Assembly: GCA_001001705.1 (NCBI GenBank)
Contig: LCOG01000010.1
Span: 1 to 35,410, forward strand
Direction: 5' to 3'
From: Parcubacteria group bacterium GW2011_GWA2_47_26
GTDB lineage: Bacteria > Patescibacteriota > Patescibacteriia > GWA2-47-26
Length of the DNA stretch: 35,410 bases
In this document: positions 1 to 10,282 of the stretch, in pieces
How the letters are laid out: each line of letters begins with the position of its first letter
How positions within the stretch are numbered: the stretch's first letter is position 1
The notes under the pieces: generated by a model
Databases searched by the model: none
Seen by the model: only the letters and a program-made list of their open reading frames with translations
What the model was told of the DNA's origin: nothing
Position numbers and translations under genes: made by a program

Positions 1-72
1 TAGATTGATGAAAGAATGATACGATCAACGCCTCACAGAGGCGATGTGTATGATAATCGCATTATTGTTTGA

Positions 73-432
73 TCAATTTGGGGATTCGGCAACAGTCCCT
101 TGACCTAGCACCTGCTCCAATTCTTGCACCGTTTGGGCACTTTTACAAAGCTCATCTAGTTGCATCTTGATTCCAGCGAGTTCAATACTGGCCTCATTTG
201 GATTTAAAAAATGTCCTTCGTCTTCTGTCGCAGTAGCCAGTTTTTTAAGCCATTGCGTTAGCGTGGCTATGGTAGTTTGTAGGGCAGCTACACGTTCCAC
301 CTCCCTCAAGAAAGGTACTAGCTGATTTATCAGCTCCACCTCTTCAATCGCAGATGCTACTTCTCGTTTTAGATCCTCTACTCCTTTTGGTTCCTCTCTT
401 GGTATGTCTCCATAGGGTATATCTCTTGCCAT
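73..432 (-). CDS. hypothetical protein, 119 aa, predicted helical
   Basis: ORF with ATG start; no recognised motif. Confidence 0.6.
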   Translation of the reverse strand: MARDIPYGDIPREEPKGVEDLKREVASAIEEVELINQLVPFLREVERVAALQTTIATLTQWLKKLATATEDEGHFLNPNEASIELAGIKMQLDELCKSAQTVQELEQVLGQGTVAESPN

Positions 433-515
433 ATTAAAATAATAATTTACAATTTAGCTAACAAAAGCATACTCTCTCTCTAAACTGCAAGCAGTGGGAT
501 GTGGATAACAAAAAA

Positions 516-573
516 GCGGCAGATAAACTGCCGCGCTACATGTCCCGTTTATGCGGCACACGAGGTGCCGTGC
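516..573. repeat. paired hairpins (gcggcag-ataaa-ctgccgc; gcggcacacgaggtgccgtgc) with CGCTACAT-type end
   Basis: Direct inverted repeats; shares gccgcgctacat with copies near 13950 and cgccgctacat near 18455. Confidence 0.65.
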
Positions 574-576
574 TAC

Positions 577-3231
577 TCAAATCACAACCAGTTTTTTGTG
601 TTTCCTTAAAATAAAAACTCCTTTCACCAACTCAATCAGTACAATATTAATTATACCCAATCCTACGAGCGGCAGCCAATCTATAAGACGCAATGGAACA
701 GTGCGTAAAATTGTCTGCAGTTGTGGAAAATATACAGACCCAATTAACACCGCCACTCCCAAAACAGTGGTCCCCGTCAAAAATCTATTTGAAAACGGAT
801 TACTCTGCCAAATTAAATGCCGCAAACTACGACAAGAATAAATGTACATTGTTGAGGCAAGACCTAAACCGACAAAAACCATCGTCCTTATATATTCTAA
901 CGGCCAATCAATGTACAAAAGCAATAAATATAAGCTGAAAAGCAGTAAATCTGTCAATATGCCGACTCCAAACACTAAAGCGCGCATCTCTCCGTCAAAC
1001 AATGACATTGATCTAGGACGCGGACGATCCATCATAATATCTGGGTCACCCTTATCAAAAGCCAAAGCCATATTAGGAAGCGAATCCTGGATTAAATTAA
1101 TCCAGAGAATCTGGGCTGGCAAAATCGCTAACGGAAGCCCAAATAACAAGCTACCGACTATCAAAATCATCTCTGTAAAAGAACTGGATAATAAATACAC
1201 CACGACCTTTCGGATATTCTGATAAATATTCCGCCCGCCTTCAACCGCCCCTACAATAGTCTTCAAATTATTATCAAGCAGAATCACATCAGCCGTCTCT
1301 TTAGCCACATCCGTGCCCGACCCCACGGCTACTCCAATATCAGCCGCCTTTAGCGCCGCGGCATCATTAACGCCATCGCCCGTCATAGCCACCGCTTGCC
1401 CGCGCGCATGAAACATATCTACAATCCGCACCTTGTGTTTAGGCAGGACCCGAGCAAAAATACTTACACTCCCCATATGCTTTGCCAAAGTCTCATCATC
1501 CATCACATCCATCTGCTCGCCGGTGATAACCAAAGATTCTCCCTCCCTTAAGTTAAGGGAGGGTTGGGGAGGGTTATGAAGGGGAGGGACATGGAAAAGC
1601 CCGGCCTCCTGTCCAATCGCTAGAGCGGTTTTTGCATGATCCCCGGTTATCATCACTGTGCGAATGCCGGCGCCTTTAGCAATTGCAACGGTTTCACGCG
1701 TGTTTTCACGCAAAGGATCTCTAATGCCTAAAAGCGCGACAAATTTTAGCTGATCCGGCGGAAGCGTATTATGTTTCAAATCTCTAAGTGTCTTCACCGT
1801 ACTTTCTACTTCGCGATATGCTACCGCAACAATACGCATTCCACGCTCGGCCATTTGTTCAATTTTTTTAGTAAGCGCGCGCTTCTGCTGCGCAATTAAT
1901 TTGCATGCGGCTATGACTTTTTCCGGCGCGCCCCGCACATAAAGTACATTACCCGGTGTTGTGGCTAGGTCACGAGCTACTCGTGACCTAGCCACGCTAT
2001 GCAAAGTTGCGGACCATTTACGCGCACTGTCAAATATAATAGCGTCAATTTCCGGCATGGCGCGATTGAGCTTCAAGGGGTCAAGGCCGGCTTTAACGCC
2101 AACGCGTAACAGCGCTCTTGCGGTTGGATCAATGCCTTCATTTCCAACTACCGCAATCTTGAGCGCAACTTTTTCATCGCCTGCAATTTCCACCACTTCC
2201 ATTTCTCCCGTCGTCAATGTCCCGGTTTTATCCGCGCAAATCACGGACACACTGCCCAGCGTCTCGGCCGCGAGCAAACGTTTCACAATCGCATTGCGTC
2301 GCGCCAAACCGCGCATGCCAATAGCCAAAATCACAGTTAACGAAACAAGCAAACCTTCGGGAATTGCCGCCACAGCCACCGCAACCGCAGTTAAAAACAT
2401 CTCTACGGGCGAGCGCCCCTGAAATGCGCCGATAGCAAAAATACCTATTGCAATAAATACCGTTATCACCCCTAACAATTTAGCCAATTTATGCAACTGG
2501 ACCTGCAATGGCGTTGCTAGGTCCTCCACTTTATGCACCAAAAGCGCAATCTCACCAAATGCCGTGTGTTTGCCAGTAGCTACAACTACAGCCTCGGCCT
2601 TGCCGCGCGCAATTGTCGTACCCTGAAACACCAAATTCGCGCGCTCCATAAGCATTTTTGCCGCCAGGAGCGGTTTAACGTGTTTTTTAACCGGAAGAGA
2701 TTCACCCGTCAACGCCGCCTCATTAGTTTCAAAATCAAAAACTGTTATCAGCCGCGCATCAGCCGCTATCCGATCACCCGCGTGCAAAACTAATATATCG
2801 CCAGGCACAACTTCCGAAGATTCAATCATAATCTCCTGTCCATCCCGGCGAATTCTCGCGCTATGTTTAACCATGGCCGTAAGCATCGCAAACGCTTGAT
2901 CCGCTTTCATCTCCTGCCAAAATCCGATTGTTGCATTCACAACCACTGCCGCCAAAATAACTCCCATGTCAATGAATTCTTGCAGTACGGCTGTAATAAG
3001 CGCAGCGACAAAAAGAACATAAACTAGCGGACTGCGCATCTGCCGCCAAAAAATAGCAAACCACGAGGGCCTTTTCTCCTCGGGCAATACATTGGCGCCG
3101 TACTGACGCAATCTCTGCTTTACCTCGTCATCCGCTAATCCATTTTTTGCAGCGCCTAACTCTTTTAAGGCGTCCTCAATTTTAAGAGTGTGCCACAGAA
3201 TTTTCTGCATATTATCTAGACATCGTTGCAA
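577..3231 (-). CDS. cation-translocating P-type ATPase (Ca2+-ATPase-like, P2 type)
   Basis: CADKTGTLTTGEM phosphorylation motif, TGES, MTGDGVNDAAALKAADIGVA hinge motif, multiple TM segments. Confidence 0.95.
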   Translation of the reverse strand: MQRCLDNMQKILWHTLKIEDALKELGAAKNGLADDEVKQRLRQYGANVLPEEKRPSWFAIFWRQMRSPLVYVLFVAALITAVLQEFIDMGVILAAVVVNATIGFWQEMKADQAFAMLTAMVKHSARIRRDGQEIMIESSEVVPGDILVLHAGDRIAADARLITVFDFETNEAALTGESLPVKKHVKPLLAAKMLMERANLVFQGTTIARGKAEAVVVATGKHTAFGEIALLVHKVEDLATPLQVQLHKLAKLLGVITVFIAIGIFAIGAFQGRSPVEMFLTAVAVAVAAIPEGLLVSLTVILAIGMRGLARRNAIVKRLLAAETLGSVSVICADKTGTLTTGEMEVVEIAGDEKVALKIAVVGNEGIDPTARALLRVGVKAGLDPLKLNRAMPEIDAIIFDSARKWSATLHSVARSRVARDLATTPGNVLYVRGAPEKVIAACKLIAQQKRALTKKIEQMAERGMRIVAVAYREVESTVKTLRDLKHNTLPPDQLKFVALLGIRDPLRENTRETVAIAKGAGIRTVMITGDHAKTALAIGQEAGLFHVPPLHNPPQPSLNLREGESLVITGEQMDVMDDETLAKHMGSVSIFARVLPKHKVRIVDMFHARGQAVAMTGDGVNDAAALKAADIGVAVGSGTDVAKETADVILLDNNLKTIVGAVEGGRNIYQNIRKVVVYLLSSSFTEMILIVGSLLFGLPLAILPAQILWINLIQDSLPNMALAFDKGDPDIMMDRPRPRSMSLFDGEMRALVFGVGILTDLLLFSLYLLLLYIDWPLEYIRTMVFVGLGLASTMYIYSCRSLRHLIWQSNPFSNRFLTGTTVLGVAVLIGSVYFPQLQTILRTVPLRLIDWLPLVGLGIINIVLIELVKGVFILRKHKKLVVI
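1541..1577. repeat. C/G-rich palindromic repeat (ccctcccttaagttaagggaggg...) within P-type ATPase CDS
   Basis: Encodes PPQPSLNLREGE in frame; related to repeats in cysS. Confidence 0.7.
1961..1995. repeat. 35-nt palindrome GTGGCTAGGTCACGAG-CTA-CTCGTGACCTAGCCAC within P-type ATPase CDS
   Basis: Perfect 16-nt arms; related copy at 16796-16829. Confidence 0.85.
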
Positions 3232-3233
3232 TA

Positions 3234-3315
3234 GTCATCCTGAACGCAGTGAAGGATCCCGCGTTGCCCAAAATGAACGAGATTCTTCTCCGCCGCTAAG
3301 GCGAATCAGAATGAC
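3234..3315. repeat. gtcatcctgaacgcagtgaaggatccc...gaatcagaatgac repeat
   Basis: Same family as 9452, 10617 and 17363 copies; inverted ends GTCAT/ATGAC. Confidence 0.75.
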
Positions 3316-3326
3316 AGTAACAGCAT

Positions 3327-4310
3327 TTAACCCCGCACAATAGCATAGATTAAATAAATGATATATATACCAACAAAACCAGCTCCTTGCCAACGCTCCA
3401 AAATATGACGCTTACCAATAAAAAACGCTAAAAAGAGGAGGACCGTCGCGAATACAACGAATAATAAATCAACATTTAGAATCGTGGAAAATGGTATAGC
3501 ACGGATTGTTGCGCTTGTCCCTAATATAAAAAAAATATTAAAGATATTTGAACCAACAATATTCCCCACCGCAATATCAGCCTGACGTTTATAAGCCGCC
3601 ATAGCCGAAGCGGCGAGTTCAGGGAGTGAAGTTCCCACTGCCACAATAGTAAACCCAATAAGCGCCTCGGAAACTCCCCAAATACGCGCAACAGCAATCG
3701 CGCCATCAACCATAAATTTTCCGCCTAAAAATAACATCAATAAACCGCCGGCCACCATAACAACCGAGCGCCGCGGATTAAATATTTTTACTGGCGCGCC
3801 CTCGCCCTCTACTTTACTAATCCCGTAAGTATAGTATAGAAAAATTATGAAGAAAAAGAGCAGGATAATTCCTTCGGATCGCGAAATAACCGTCGCGCGC
3901 GCGCGATCAAACAATATATCATTGGCCATAACACCTACTGCGATGACAGCCAAAAGGCTCATGGGGATTTCTTTCCATACTGTTGATAATTGCACGCGCA
4001 AAGGGTAAATCATCGCGGCAATGCCCAGCATAAGGAATATATTGGCAAGATTACTGCCCAAAACATTGCCGATGGCAATATCAGCGCTGCCTTTAAGACT
4101 CGCAAAAATATTTACAATCAATTCCGGAGCAGAGGTGCCAAAAGCAACCACAGTCAAACCTATTACCAAGAGCGAAACCCCGAATCGACGCGCCAGCGAA
4201 GCCGCGCCGTCAACCAAAAGACGCGCTCCGTAAATTAAAAATCCGACTCCGGCGCCAAGAAATAATATAGCTAGCAACATAGAAACGAGATTATAACGAT
4301 AAACGCGCAA
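3327..4310 (-). CDS. calcium/sodium antiporter, CaCA family (YrbG-like)
   Basis: Two alpha-repeat-like motifs: VVAFGTSAPELIVNIFASLKGSADIAIGNVLGSN and IVAVGTSLPELAASAMAAYKRQADIAVGNIVGSN. Confidence 0.92.
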   Translation of the reverse strand: MRVYRYNLVSMLLAILFLGAGVGFLIYGARLLVDGAASLARRFGVSLLVIGLTVVAFGTSAPELIVNIFASLKGSADIAIGNVLGSNLANIFLMLGIAAMIYPLRVQLSTVWKEIPMSLLAVIAVGVMANDILFDRARATVISRSEGIILLFFFIIFLYYTYGISKVEGEGAPVKIFNPRRSVVMVAGGLLMLFLGGKFMVDGAIAVARIWGVSEALIGFTIVAVGTSLPELAASAMAAYKRQADIAVGNIVGSNIFNIFFILGTSATIRAIPFSTILNVDLLFVVFATVLLFLAFFIGKRHILERWQGAGFVGIYIIYLIYAIVRG

Positions 4311-6543
4311 TTAAATAAGAGATTGTGGATTCTGCGCCTTGATTCAAATTAATATAATTTTTTCCTATACCATCATAGCATCCGCCCGTATTGCGCTCAT
4401 ATACGATTTGCCCTAACACATTGTCACCCAAAAACCAGTTAAAGACTTTATGCATCATTTTTCTATACTTTTCATCTTTGGAAATAGTATACATTATCTT
4501 CAGCGTCTGTACCATTGCGGCGGTGTCTTCAGACTGCTGATCAAAATGCTCACGTTGCCCACCCTTCCTATACCAACCTCCTTGCCCAATCGGCATATAC
4601 ATCTTATCGTTAAATGTCTGAGCAATAAGAAAATCTAGCGTGCTCTTGCCAATGTCCCAATATTTAGTTTCCTTGTTCAACTTATAGGTCAAAAGCAATG
4701 CTTCCGAAAGCACAGAATTTGAATAGGTAAGCTGATCCTCAAACCATTCCCAATCAGTATCATGGCTTTGACCATATAGCCCTAAAAGGCGTTCAGCGTG
4801 AATCCGTAAAAGATCGCTCAACTGAACGTCTTTCCTGCGGCTCAAAATATAAACCAGCCCCTGAATAAAAAAAGCCGCCGCGCGTGGCGAAACAAAGTTA
4901 TTGACCACCGCTATACCTTGCTGATATAGATCCCACGCCCTTTTCCTAAGCACAAATGGCAGACCCACTGTTACAGAAGTTCTTGCCAGAGCAGATAATC
5001 CTCGCGCATTAGCATCCTCTAAATTCTCACTATCATTGCGCACGGTATCAAAAGTGCGATCGCTATTTATATAATTTTCGAAAAATCGCGAGGTCGACTT
5101 TCCCGCCAGCGCTTTTTCTAAATTAGGCCGCGCCGCATATTGTAAAAAATTTAGATAAGTCTCAATTAGCCTAAGGACACTGCGCCTTCGCGTCCTTTCA
5201 AAATATAAATCAACTGCAACTAAGGCCCGGGCATTATCATCCACGGTATACCCGAACTCTGGATTAGGTTCCGCAAGATTTGCAAATTGCAAAATTCCAA
5301 AACTATCACTCAAGTGCATAAGATGCGCTAACTTTATAGGAGGCAATGTCTTGTCTTCTAAATTCAGTCCTGGCAGATATTGGACAAAAACACGCATGTA
5401 AGTAATAGCAACATTAGGCCAGATCATACTACGCGTCCGAAAATAGGCATGCTTACCTTTTTGCAGGCGCAACTCATTATTTTGGGTGAGCGCTAAAATT
5501 GCTTGGGCATAAGCCTGCGGACTACGGAAGTCCACTAAAGCGCCAACTTCCTCCGTCACATATTCTTTGGCCTGGGCAAATGCCGTTGAAATAACCGGTC
5601 TCCCGGCGCCAAGCGCATAACATAAAGTTCCGCTTACTGCATGATCAGGATTAAGAGATGTGGCGATATATATATCTGTAGCTTGCAGAAATTGCAAAAG
5701 CTCTTTTAACGGCAAATAACGATTATAAAATCTAACATGACTCGCGAGCCCCAATTCGTATACCTTACGCATCAGCATGCGACGATATTCTTCCCCCTCA
5801 TCGCGCAATACTGTTGGGTGTGTCGCGCCAATAACAAGATAAATTAAATTGGGCAGACGCTGAACTACCTGCGGGAGCGCCTCAATAACATATTCAATGC
5901 CCTTTCCCCGGCTAAGAAAACCAAAAGTTGAGAGTACAAATCTATTGGACAACTGTAGGCTCTTTTTAGGCGCAACACCGTCAGTGTAAGGCAAAAAATG
6001 AATACCGTGCGGAACTGTATGTATCTTATCTCCCGATATTCCATAATCCTCTTTGAGAATATCCGCTGAACGCCTCGTCATTACAATTATGCCTTTTACT
6101 AAATTCGTTAATCTTCGCACTACTTCAAGAAACTGTTTACTAGGAGACGGGAGAACAGTATGGAAAGTAATAATCGCCGGTTTAGTCAAAAGCTCTAAAA
6201 AATGCAAGAGATAAATGCCATACTCTCCGCCAAATATGCCAAACTCATGCTGAACACTAATCAAAACGACTTGCGGTAAAGCATTAAGCTGCCGCGCGAC
6301 ATCTTGATAATCTGCCAACTTTGGCTCACTAATTTGAGCCAAAACCTTCCGCGGATAACGATCACTAACAAGCTCCTCGACATTCATCGCAATAATCCGC
6401 GACTCTAATTGTGAATGCAGTTCATCAATCGCGATGGTCAAATCATGCGTATAGGTGCCTATACCGCATTGACGCGGTGGAAATGTTGATACAAATACAA
6501 CCAAGGGTTTACTGCGTTGATTATGAACTTGTGATTTCTTCAT
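4291..6543 (-). CDS. glycosyltransferase family 4-type domain fused to C-terminal alpha-helical (glycosidase-like toroid) domain
   Basis: N-terminal STFPPRQCGIGTYTHDL, GALVDFRSP and ALGAGRPVISTAFA; C-terminal GYTVDDNARALVAVDLY. Confidence 0.85.
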   Translation of the reverse strand: MKKSQVHNQRSKPLVVFVSTFPPRQCGIGTYTHDLTIAIDELHSQLESRIIAMNVEELVSDRYPRKVLAQISEPKLADYQDVARQLNALPQVVLISVQHEFGIFGGEYGIYLLHFLELLTKPAIITFHTVLPSPSKQFLEVVRRLTNLVKGIIVMTRRSADILKEDYGISGDKIHTVPHGIHFLPYTDGVAPKKSLQLSNRFVLSTFGFLSRGKGIEYVIEALPQVVQRLPNLIYLVIGATHPTVLRDEGEEYRRMLMRKVYELGLASHVRFYNRYLPLKELLQFLQATDIYIATSLNPDHAVSGTLCYALGAGRPVISTAFAQAKEYVTEEVGALVDFRSPQAYAQAILALTQNNELRLQKGKHAYFRTRSMIWPNVAITYMRVFVQYLPGLNLEDKTLPPIKLAHLMHLSDSFGILQFANLAEPNPEFGYTVDDNARALVAVDLYFERTRRRSVLRLIETYLNFLQYAARPNLEKALAGKSTSRFFENYINSDRTFDTVRNDSENLEDANARGLSALARTSVTVGLPFVLRKRAWDLYQQGIAVVNNFVSPRAAAFFIQGLVYILSRRKDVQLSDLLRIHAERLLGLYGQSHDTDWEWFEDQLTYSNSVLSEALLLTYKLNKETKYWDIGKSTLDFLIAQTFNDKMYMPIGQGGWYRKGGQREHFDQQSEDTAAMVQTLKIMYTISKDEKYRKMMHKVFNWFLGDNVLGQIVYERNTGGCYDGIGKNYINLNQGAESTISYLIARLSL

Positions 6544-7601
6544 ATGCTATTTTCCAGCGCAGCAAGCAAGGTTTTCAAATCTACCGACTTAACCCCTATA
6601 CAGCTATCAGCAGCGCCGTAGTAAATAAAAAGTTTCTTCCCGCGCACAATAGCGCTCGTAGGAAAAACCACATTGGGAGTATCGCCGCTTTTTTCCCATT
6701 TCTCTTGTGGAGAAAATAATGGCTCTTTTAATCTGCCAATAACTTTCTGGGGATTATTCAAATCCAACAAAGCTGCGGCGGCATGATAGATTTTGCCTAT
6801 ACCCGCATCTTGAACCGTATGGTAAATAATAAGCCATCCTTTTTCAGTTTCAATTGGAGGGCAACCCCCGCCAATATTGCGGCTTTCAAACCAAAATTGC
6901 GGATCCATGATAATAAATTTATCTAGATTTTTGCAATAATTTATCCAATATTTATCAGTTAAATCCGAAAATTTATCAAAATAACTAATCTGTATGCCCG
7001 GCAAAATGCGATGCACCAGCGCAAATTTATTATTTATCTTCTTGGGGAAAATAAAAGCATCCTTTTCCCATAATAAAACATCCAACCCGACAATATTTTT
7101 GTAAAATGATTCAAACAAACAGTACCTCTCCTGCAACTTCAGGTTATGAAAATAATCTTCGGCCCTATCATAGGTAATATTAGGCGAGATAACGCCTTGT
7201 TTCTCAAAATGAACCAGATCATCGCTTGCGGCATAAGCTATGCGCGCATTCTTGCCGTCAAAAGCCGTATAAAGCAGGTAGTAAGTATTTTCAAGCTTTA
7301 TAATTCGGGGATCTTCTAATCCCTGCCTTTCATAATCGTATTGGGGAGTTAAAAATGGCTGCGATAATCTTTTTATAACTTTCTTACCGCGAAGCTGGCA
7401 ATACCCAATAGTGGAAAAATTACCATAACGCACCGCGCGATAAAACATGTGCGTAATATCCCCGACGTCAATGCACGCCGGATTTAAAACAGCTTGATTT
7501 TCAAAAACATGTTTCGTTTTCTTCAATATAACGCCCTCATCTTTGATTTTGAGCATACCAAATTGCAGTTTGCTACATCCTAATGAAGCTTTGAATAGCA
7601 A
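6540..7601 (-). CDS. GH130-like mannoside phosphorylase/hydrolase family protein
   Basis: Five-bladed propeller style motifs GLEDPRIIKLENTYYLLYTA, YHTVQDAGIGKIYHAAAALLDL, FIYYGAADSCIGV. Confidence 0.85.
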   Translation of the reverse strand: MLFKASLGCSKLQFGMLKIKDEGVILKKTKHVFENQAVLNPACIDVGDITHMFYRAVRYGNFSTIGYCQLRGKKVIKRLSQPFLTPQYDYERQGLEDPRIIKLENTYYLLYTAFDGKNARIAYAASDDLVHFEKQGVISPNITYDRAEDYFHNLKLQERYCLFESFYKNIVGLDVLLWEKDAFIFPKKINNKFALVHRILPGIQISYFDKFSDLTDKYWINYCKNLDKFIIMDPQFWFESRNIGGGCPPIETEKGWLIIYHTVQDAGIGKIYHAAAALLDLNNPQKVIGRLKEPLFSPQEKWEKSGDTPNVVFPTSAIVRGKKLFIYYGAADSCIGVKSVDLKTLLAALENSI

Positions 7602-8586
7602 AAAAAGCTATATAAATCAAGACTAAAATCAATGCTTCCGTACGGCTAAGCCGATCTCTAGTTCTGAAAAATACCACAACTAAAATTGTCACGGCCATCA
7701 GAATACCGGCCGTAAGCAAAGTACTGGTGTTTCGCAAATTGGATAAAGGGGAAAAAATTGCTAGAAAACCAAGAATAATAACATTCGCCGCGGCTGAACC
7801 AAGAGCGTTGGCCACCGAAATATCACGTGCGCTTTTCTGGCTGCGCAACATAATAGTAAGCTCCGGCAAATTGGTCCCTAGCCCAAGAACCAGCAAACCA
7901 AACAAAAACGAGGAGACATTCAAACGCGTAAGTAAAACTTCCGAACTCAATACAATAACTCTCGCCACGATAACCATCAGTAACGCTCCGGCCATAAAGC
8001 TCCCCACACTGGACAATAAGGATGATTTAATACCATTATTCTCCGCGTGATTTGATTTCTCGCGCAAATAATAATAAAGAAAGAACAAATAAAAAATAAC
8101 GAGAATAATTCCATCCGTACGCGATAACGCGCTGTCAAGAATCAGCAAAGCGGGCATGATCAGAATAAAACCGAGTATGCTCAAATCATGCATAGCTAAA
8201 CGATGACAACCGGGAATCCGGGGCATAATTTGGCATAATGAAAAACGCGCTAATTTACCATCCAGCGAAATACCAGAAAACAACAGACCATTTAAACCAA
8301 CGACCAGAGTTAAAAGGACAACCATGCCTCCCAGCAGATTTCCAAAAGATAGTCGTGGCATACCATCTAAAACCGAATAAACCCCTATTAACATCTCCGG
8401 GAGAGAGGTAGTTAAACCCAGAAGTACGAAACTCAAAACAAAAGTTTTTATATGTAAAATCTTGCCCAAATTCGTTAGCGCCTTAACTACAGTATCCGCC
8501 GCTTTAGCTAAAATAAAAACTGCAACTACCAATATCACAGCCAATATTGTTGATGAAAATGAGGCTAATATCATAAGATTATTCAC
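7573..8586 (-). CDS. sodium/calcium exchanger family membrane protein
   Basis: LGLTTSLPEMLIGV and LGLGTNLPELTIMLRSQKSARDISVANALGSA alpha-repeat-like motifs. Confidence 0.85.
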   Translation of the reverse strand: MNNLMILASFSSTILAVILVVAVFILAKAADTVVKALTNLGKILHIKTFVLSFVLLGLTTSLPEMLIGVYSVLDGMPRLSFGNLLGGMVVLLTLVVGLNGLLFSGISLDGKLARFSLCQIMPRIPGCHRLAMHDLSILGFILIMPALLILDSALSRTDGIILVIFYLFFLYYYLREKSNHAENNGIKSSLLSSVGSFMAGALLMVIVARVIVLSSEVLLTRLNVSSFLFGLLVLGLGTNLPELTIMLRSQKSARDISVANALGSAAANVIILGFLAIFSPLSNLRNTSTLLTAGILMAVTILVVVFFRTRDRLSRTEALILVLIYIAFFAIQSFIRM

Positions 8587-8650
8587 TGATCTCGTTTACC
8601 CTTCGAGCAAGCGCAGCGAGTCGAGAAGCAGCTCTCACTATTGCTCATAC

Positions 8651-9865
8651 TTAAATTTGTTCCTGCAATTCTTGCATAAGGTCCAGATAAAATTTCACAT
8701 TATGAATTGAGGCCAAACGCAAGGCTAACGGCTCACCAACCTTAAATAAATGGCGCAAATATGCCCGGCTGTGATGTGTGCAAGCAAGACACATACAATG
8801 TTTATCAATCGGATTAAAATCTAGGCGATATTTTTCATTAAAAATATTCACCACGGAATAAAATTTTGGATTTTGGATTTTGGATTTTGGATTTCGCACA
8901 TATAGCTGCCCATGCCGAGCATTTCGTGTCGGAAGCACACAGTCAAACATATCCACTCCCTGCCGTACCGCCTCAACAATCTCTTCGGGCTTTCCAAGCC
9001 CCATTAAATACCGCGGCTTATCTTTTGGTAAAAATGGCATCACCCATTCCATAACCTTCATCTTTTCCTTAAATGACTCCCCCACTGAAACGCCGCCAAT
9101 TGCATAACCATCAAAATCTAAATCCACCAAATCGCGCGCCGACTGCTCGCGCAGATCTTTATACACCGACCCCTGAACAATGCCAAACAACAGATTTTTA
9201 ATTTTGTATTTTGTATTTTGTATTTTGCACCTCTCCGCCCATCTAGTCGTCTGTTCAACTGCTTCACGCGCTATTTTTTTCTCTATCGGATAAGGAGCAC
9301 ATACATCAAGCGCCATCATTATATCCGACCCTAGCGTACTTTGAATTTCAACCACTCGTTCAGGCGTTAATAAATCCTTGCGGCCGCCTAAGCGATCAAT
9401 AAATTCAGCGCCATCTTTTGTAATCCGCACATCATAGTCCGCCTCCCCTTTGTCATTCTGAGCATAGCGAAGAATCCCGTACTTTAATCGACGAGATCCT
9501 TCGTCGCCTTGCTCCTCAGGATGACGAGAACGTCGTGCCAAACTAAAAATCTGATACCCTCCACTATCAGTCAATATCGGCCCCTCCCACCCCATGAATT
9601 TATGCAGCCCATGAGCCTTTTTTATTACCTCAAGACCAGGGCGCACAAAAAGATGGTAGGTGTTGGACAGCAAAATCGGCGCGGACAGCCGTCGCATATC
9701 CTCCGCGTCCAAAGTTTTCACCGCCCCGCGCGTAGCGATGGTCATGAAAAAGGGCGTCTTGATAACTCCATGCCGAGTTCTTAATTCTCCAACTCGCGCC
9801 TCACCACGTTTTGCTTCTTTCAGCATCTTAAAATAATCTTGCATAATATTTCGACAGTATATCAC
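8651..9865 (-). CDS. tgt: tRNA-guanine(34) transglycosylase
   Basis: FFMTIATRGAVKTL, LLSNTYHLFVRPG, DSGGYQIFSL, FGIVQGSVYKDLR, GGVSVGE, MFDCVLPTRNARHG, CMCLACTHHSRAYLRHL. Confidence 0.97.
   Translation of the reverse strand: MIYCRNIMQDYFKMLKEAKRGEARVGELRTRHGVIKTPFFMTIATRGAVKTLDAEDMRRLSAPILLSNTYHLFVRPGLEVIKKAHGLHKFMGWEGPILTDSGGYQIFSLARRSRHPEEQGDEGSRRLKYGILRYAQNDKGEADYDVRITKDGAEFIDRLGGRKDLLTPERVVEIQSTLGSDIMMALDVCAPYPIEKKIAREAVEQTTRWAERCKIQNTKYKIKNLLFGIVQGSVYKDLREQSARDLVDLDFDGYAIGGVSVGESFKEKMKVMEWVMPFLPKDKPRYLMGLGKPEEIVEAVRQGVDMFDCVLPTRNARHGQLYVRNPKSKIQNPKFYSVVNIFNEKYRLDFNPIDKHCMCLACTHHSRAYLRHLFKVGEPLALRLASIHNVKFYLDLMQELQEQI
8862..8894. repeat. heptanucleotide tandem repeat (ttttgga)x4 within tgt
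   Basis: Direct reading of attttggattttggattttggattttggattt. Confidence 0.95.
9200..9228. repeat. heptanucleotide tandem repeat (attttgt)x~4 within tgt
   Basis: Direct reading of attttgtattttgtattttgtattttgc. Confidence 0.95.
9452..9525. repeat. gtcattctgagcatagcgaagaatccc...ctcaggatgac repeat inserted in tgt
   Basis: Encodes the extra segment RHPEEQGDEGSRRLKYGILRYAQNDK; family match to 10617-10680. Confidence 0.85.
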
Positions 9866-9866
9866 A

Positions 9867-9897
9867 AAAAAGAGGATTCTGCCCGATTCCTCTTTTT
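9867..9897 (-). terminator. hairpin terminator AAAAAGAGGA/TCCTCTTTTT
   Basis: 10-bp inverted repeat with T-tract between ftsL-like and tgt; potentially bidirectional. Confidence 0.6.
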
Positions 9898-9920
9898 CTC
9901 GCCGTAAAACACAAAGTATT

Positions 9921-10274
9921 TTACCGCACCGCCATCATGCCTGTTGTTTCAGAAATATATTGCACGTTAGAAACCGCGACCATGCCCGATGTCTTAACCC
10001 ATTCCGCAACACGTCCCGGAACTTGCATCTCCGCAACTTTCAAATTAAGTTTTTTGTTTTCAAATTTCAGCTCCTCAATTCTCCGCTCTAATTCACGAAT
10101 TTTATAACCGCGAGTGGACGTTATGCCTAGAGTCATAAGATAGGACGTACCAAGTCCCACTAAAGCAACAAGCAAGATCGCGCGCCAGCTTTTTTTTCGG
10201 CTGATAAATTGCACAAAAAATCCTACGCGGCGCATGGTATGACGAACTTTGGTCAAACGAAAATATCTCGGCAT
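9921..10274 (-). CDS. FtsL/DivIC-like septum formation protein
   Basis: Short protein, single TM then coiled coil (RELERRIEELKFENKKLNLKVAEM), downstream of rsmH in dcw order. Confidence 0.7.
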   Translation of the reverse strand: MPRYFRLTKVRHTMRRVGFFVQFISRKKSWRAILLVALVGLGTSYLMTLGITSTRGYKIRELERRIEELKFENKKLNLKVAEMQVPGRVAEWVKTSGMVAVSNVQYISETTGMMAVR

Positions 10275-10282
10275 AATTATTT

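Noticed and set aside
1-72. Possible terminator or tRNA-like structure at the window start
   Set aside because: Only a short gcctc/gaggc hairpin is visible without a T-tract; insufficient support.
1961-2422. Plus-strand ORF of 153 aa
   Set aside because: Antisense to the well-supported P-type ATPase; low-complexity translation.
8862-9228. CRISPR-like repeats
   Set aside because: 7-bp tandem units without spacers, located within the tgt coding frame; no cas genes.
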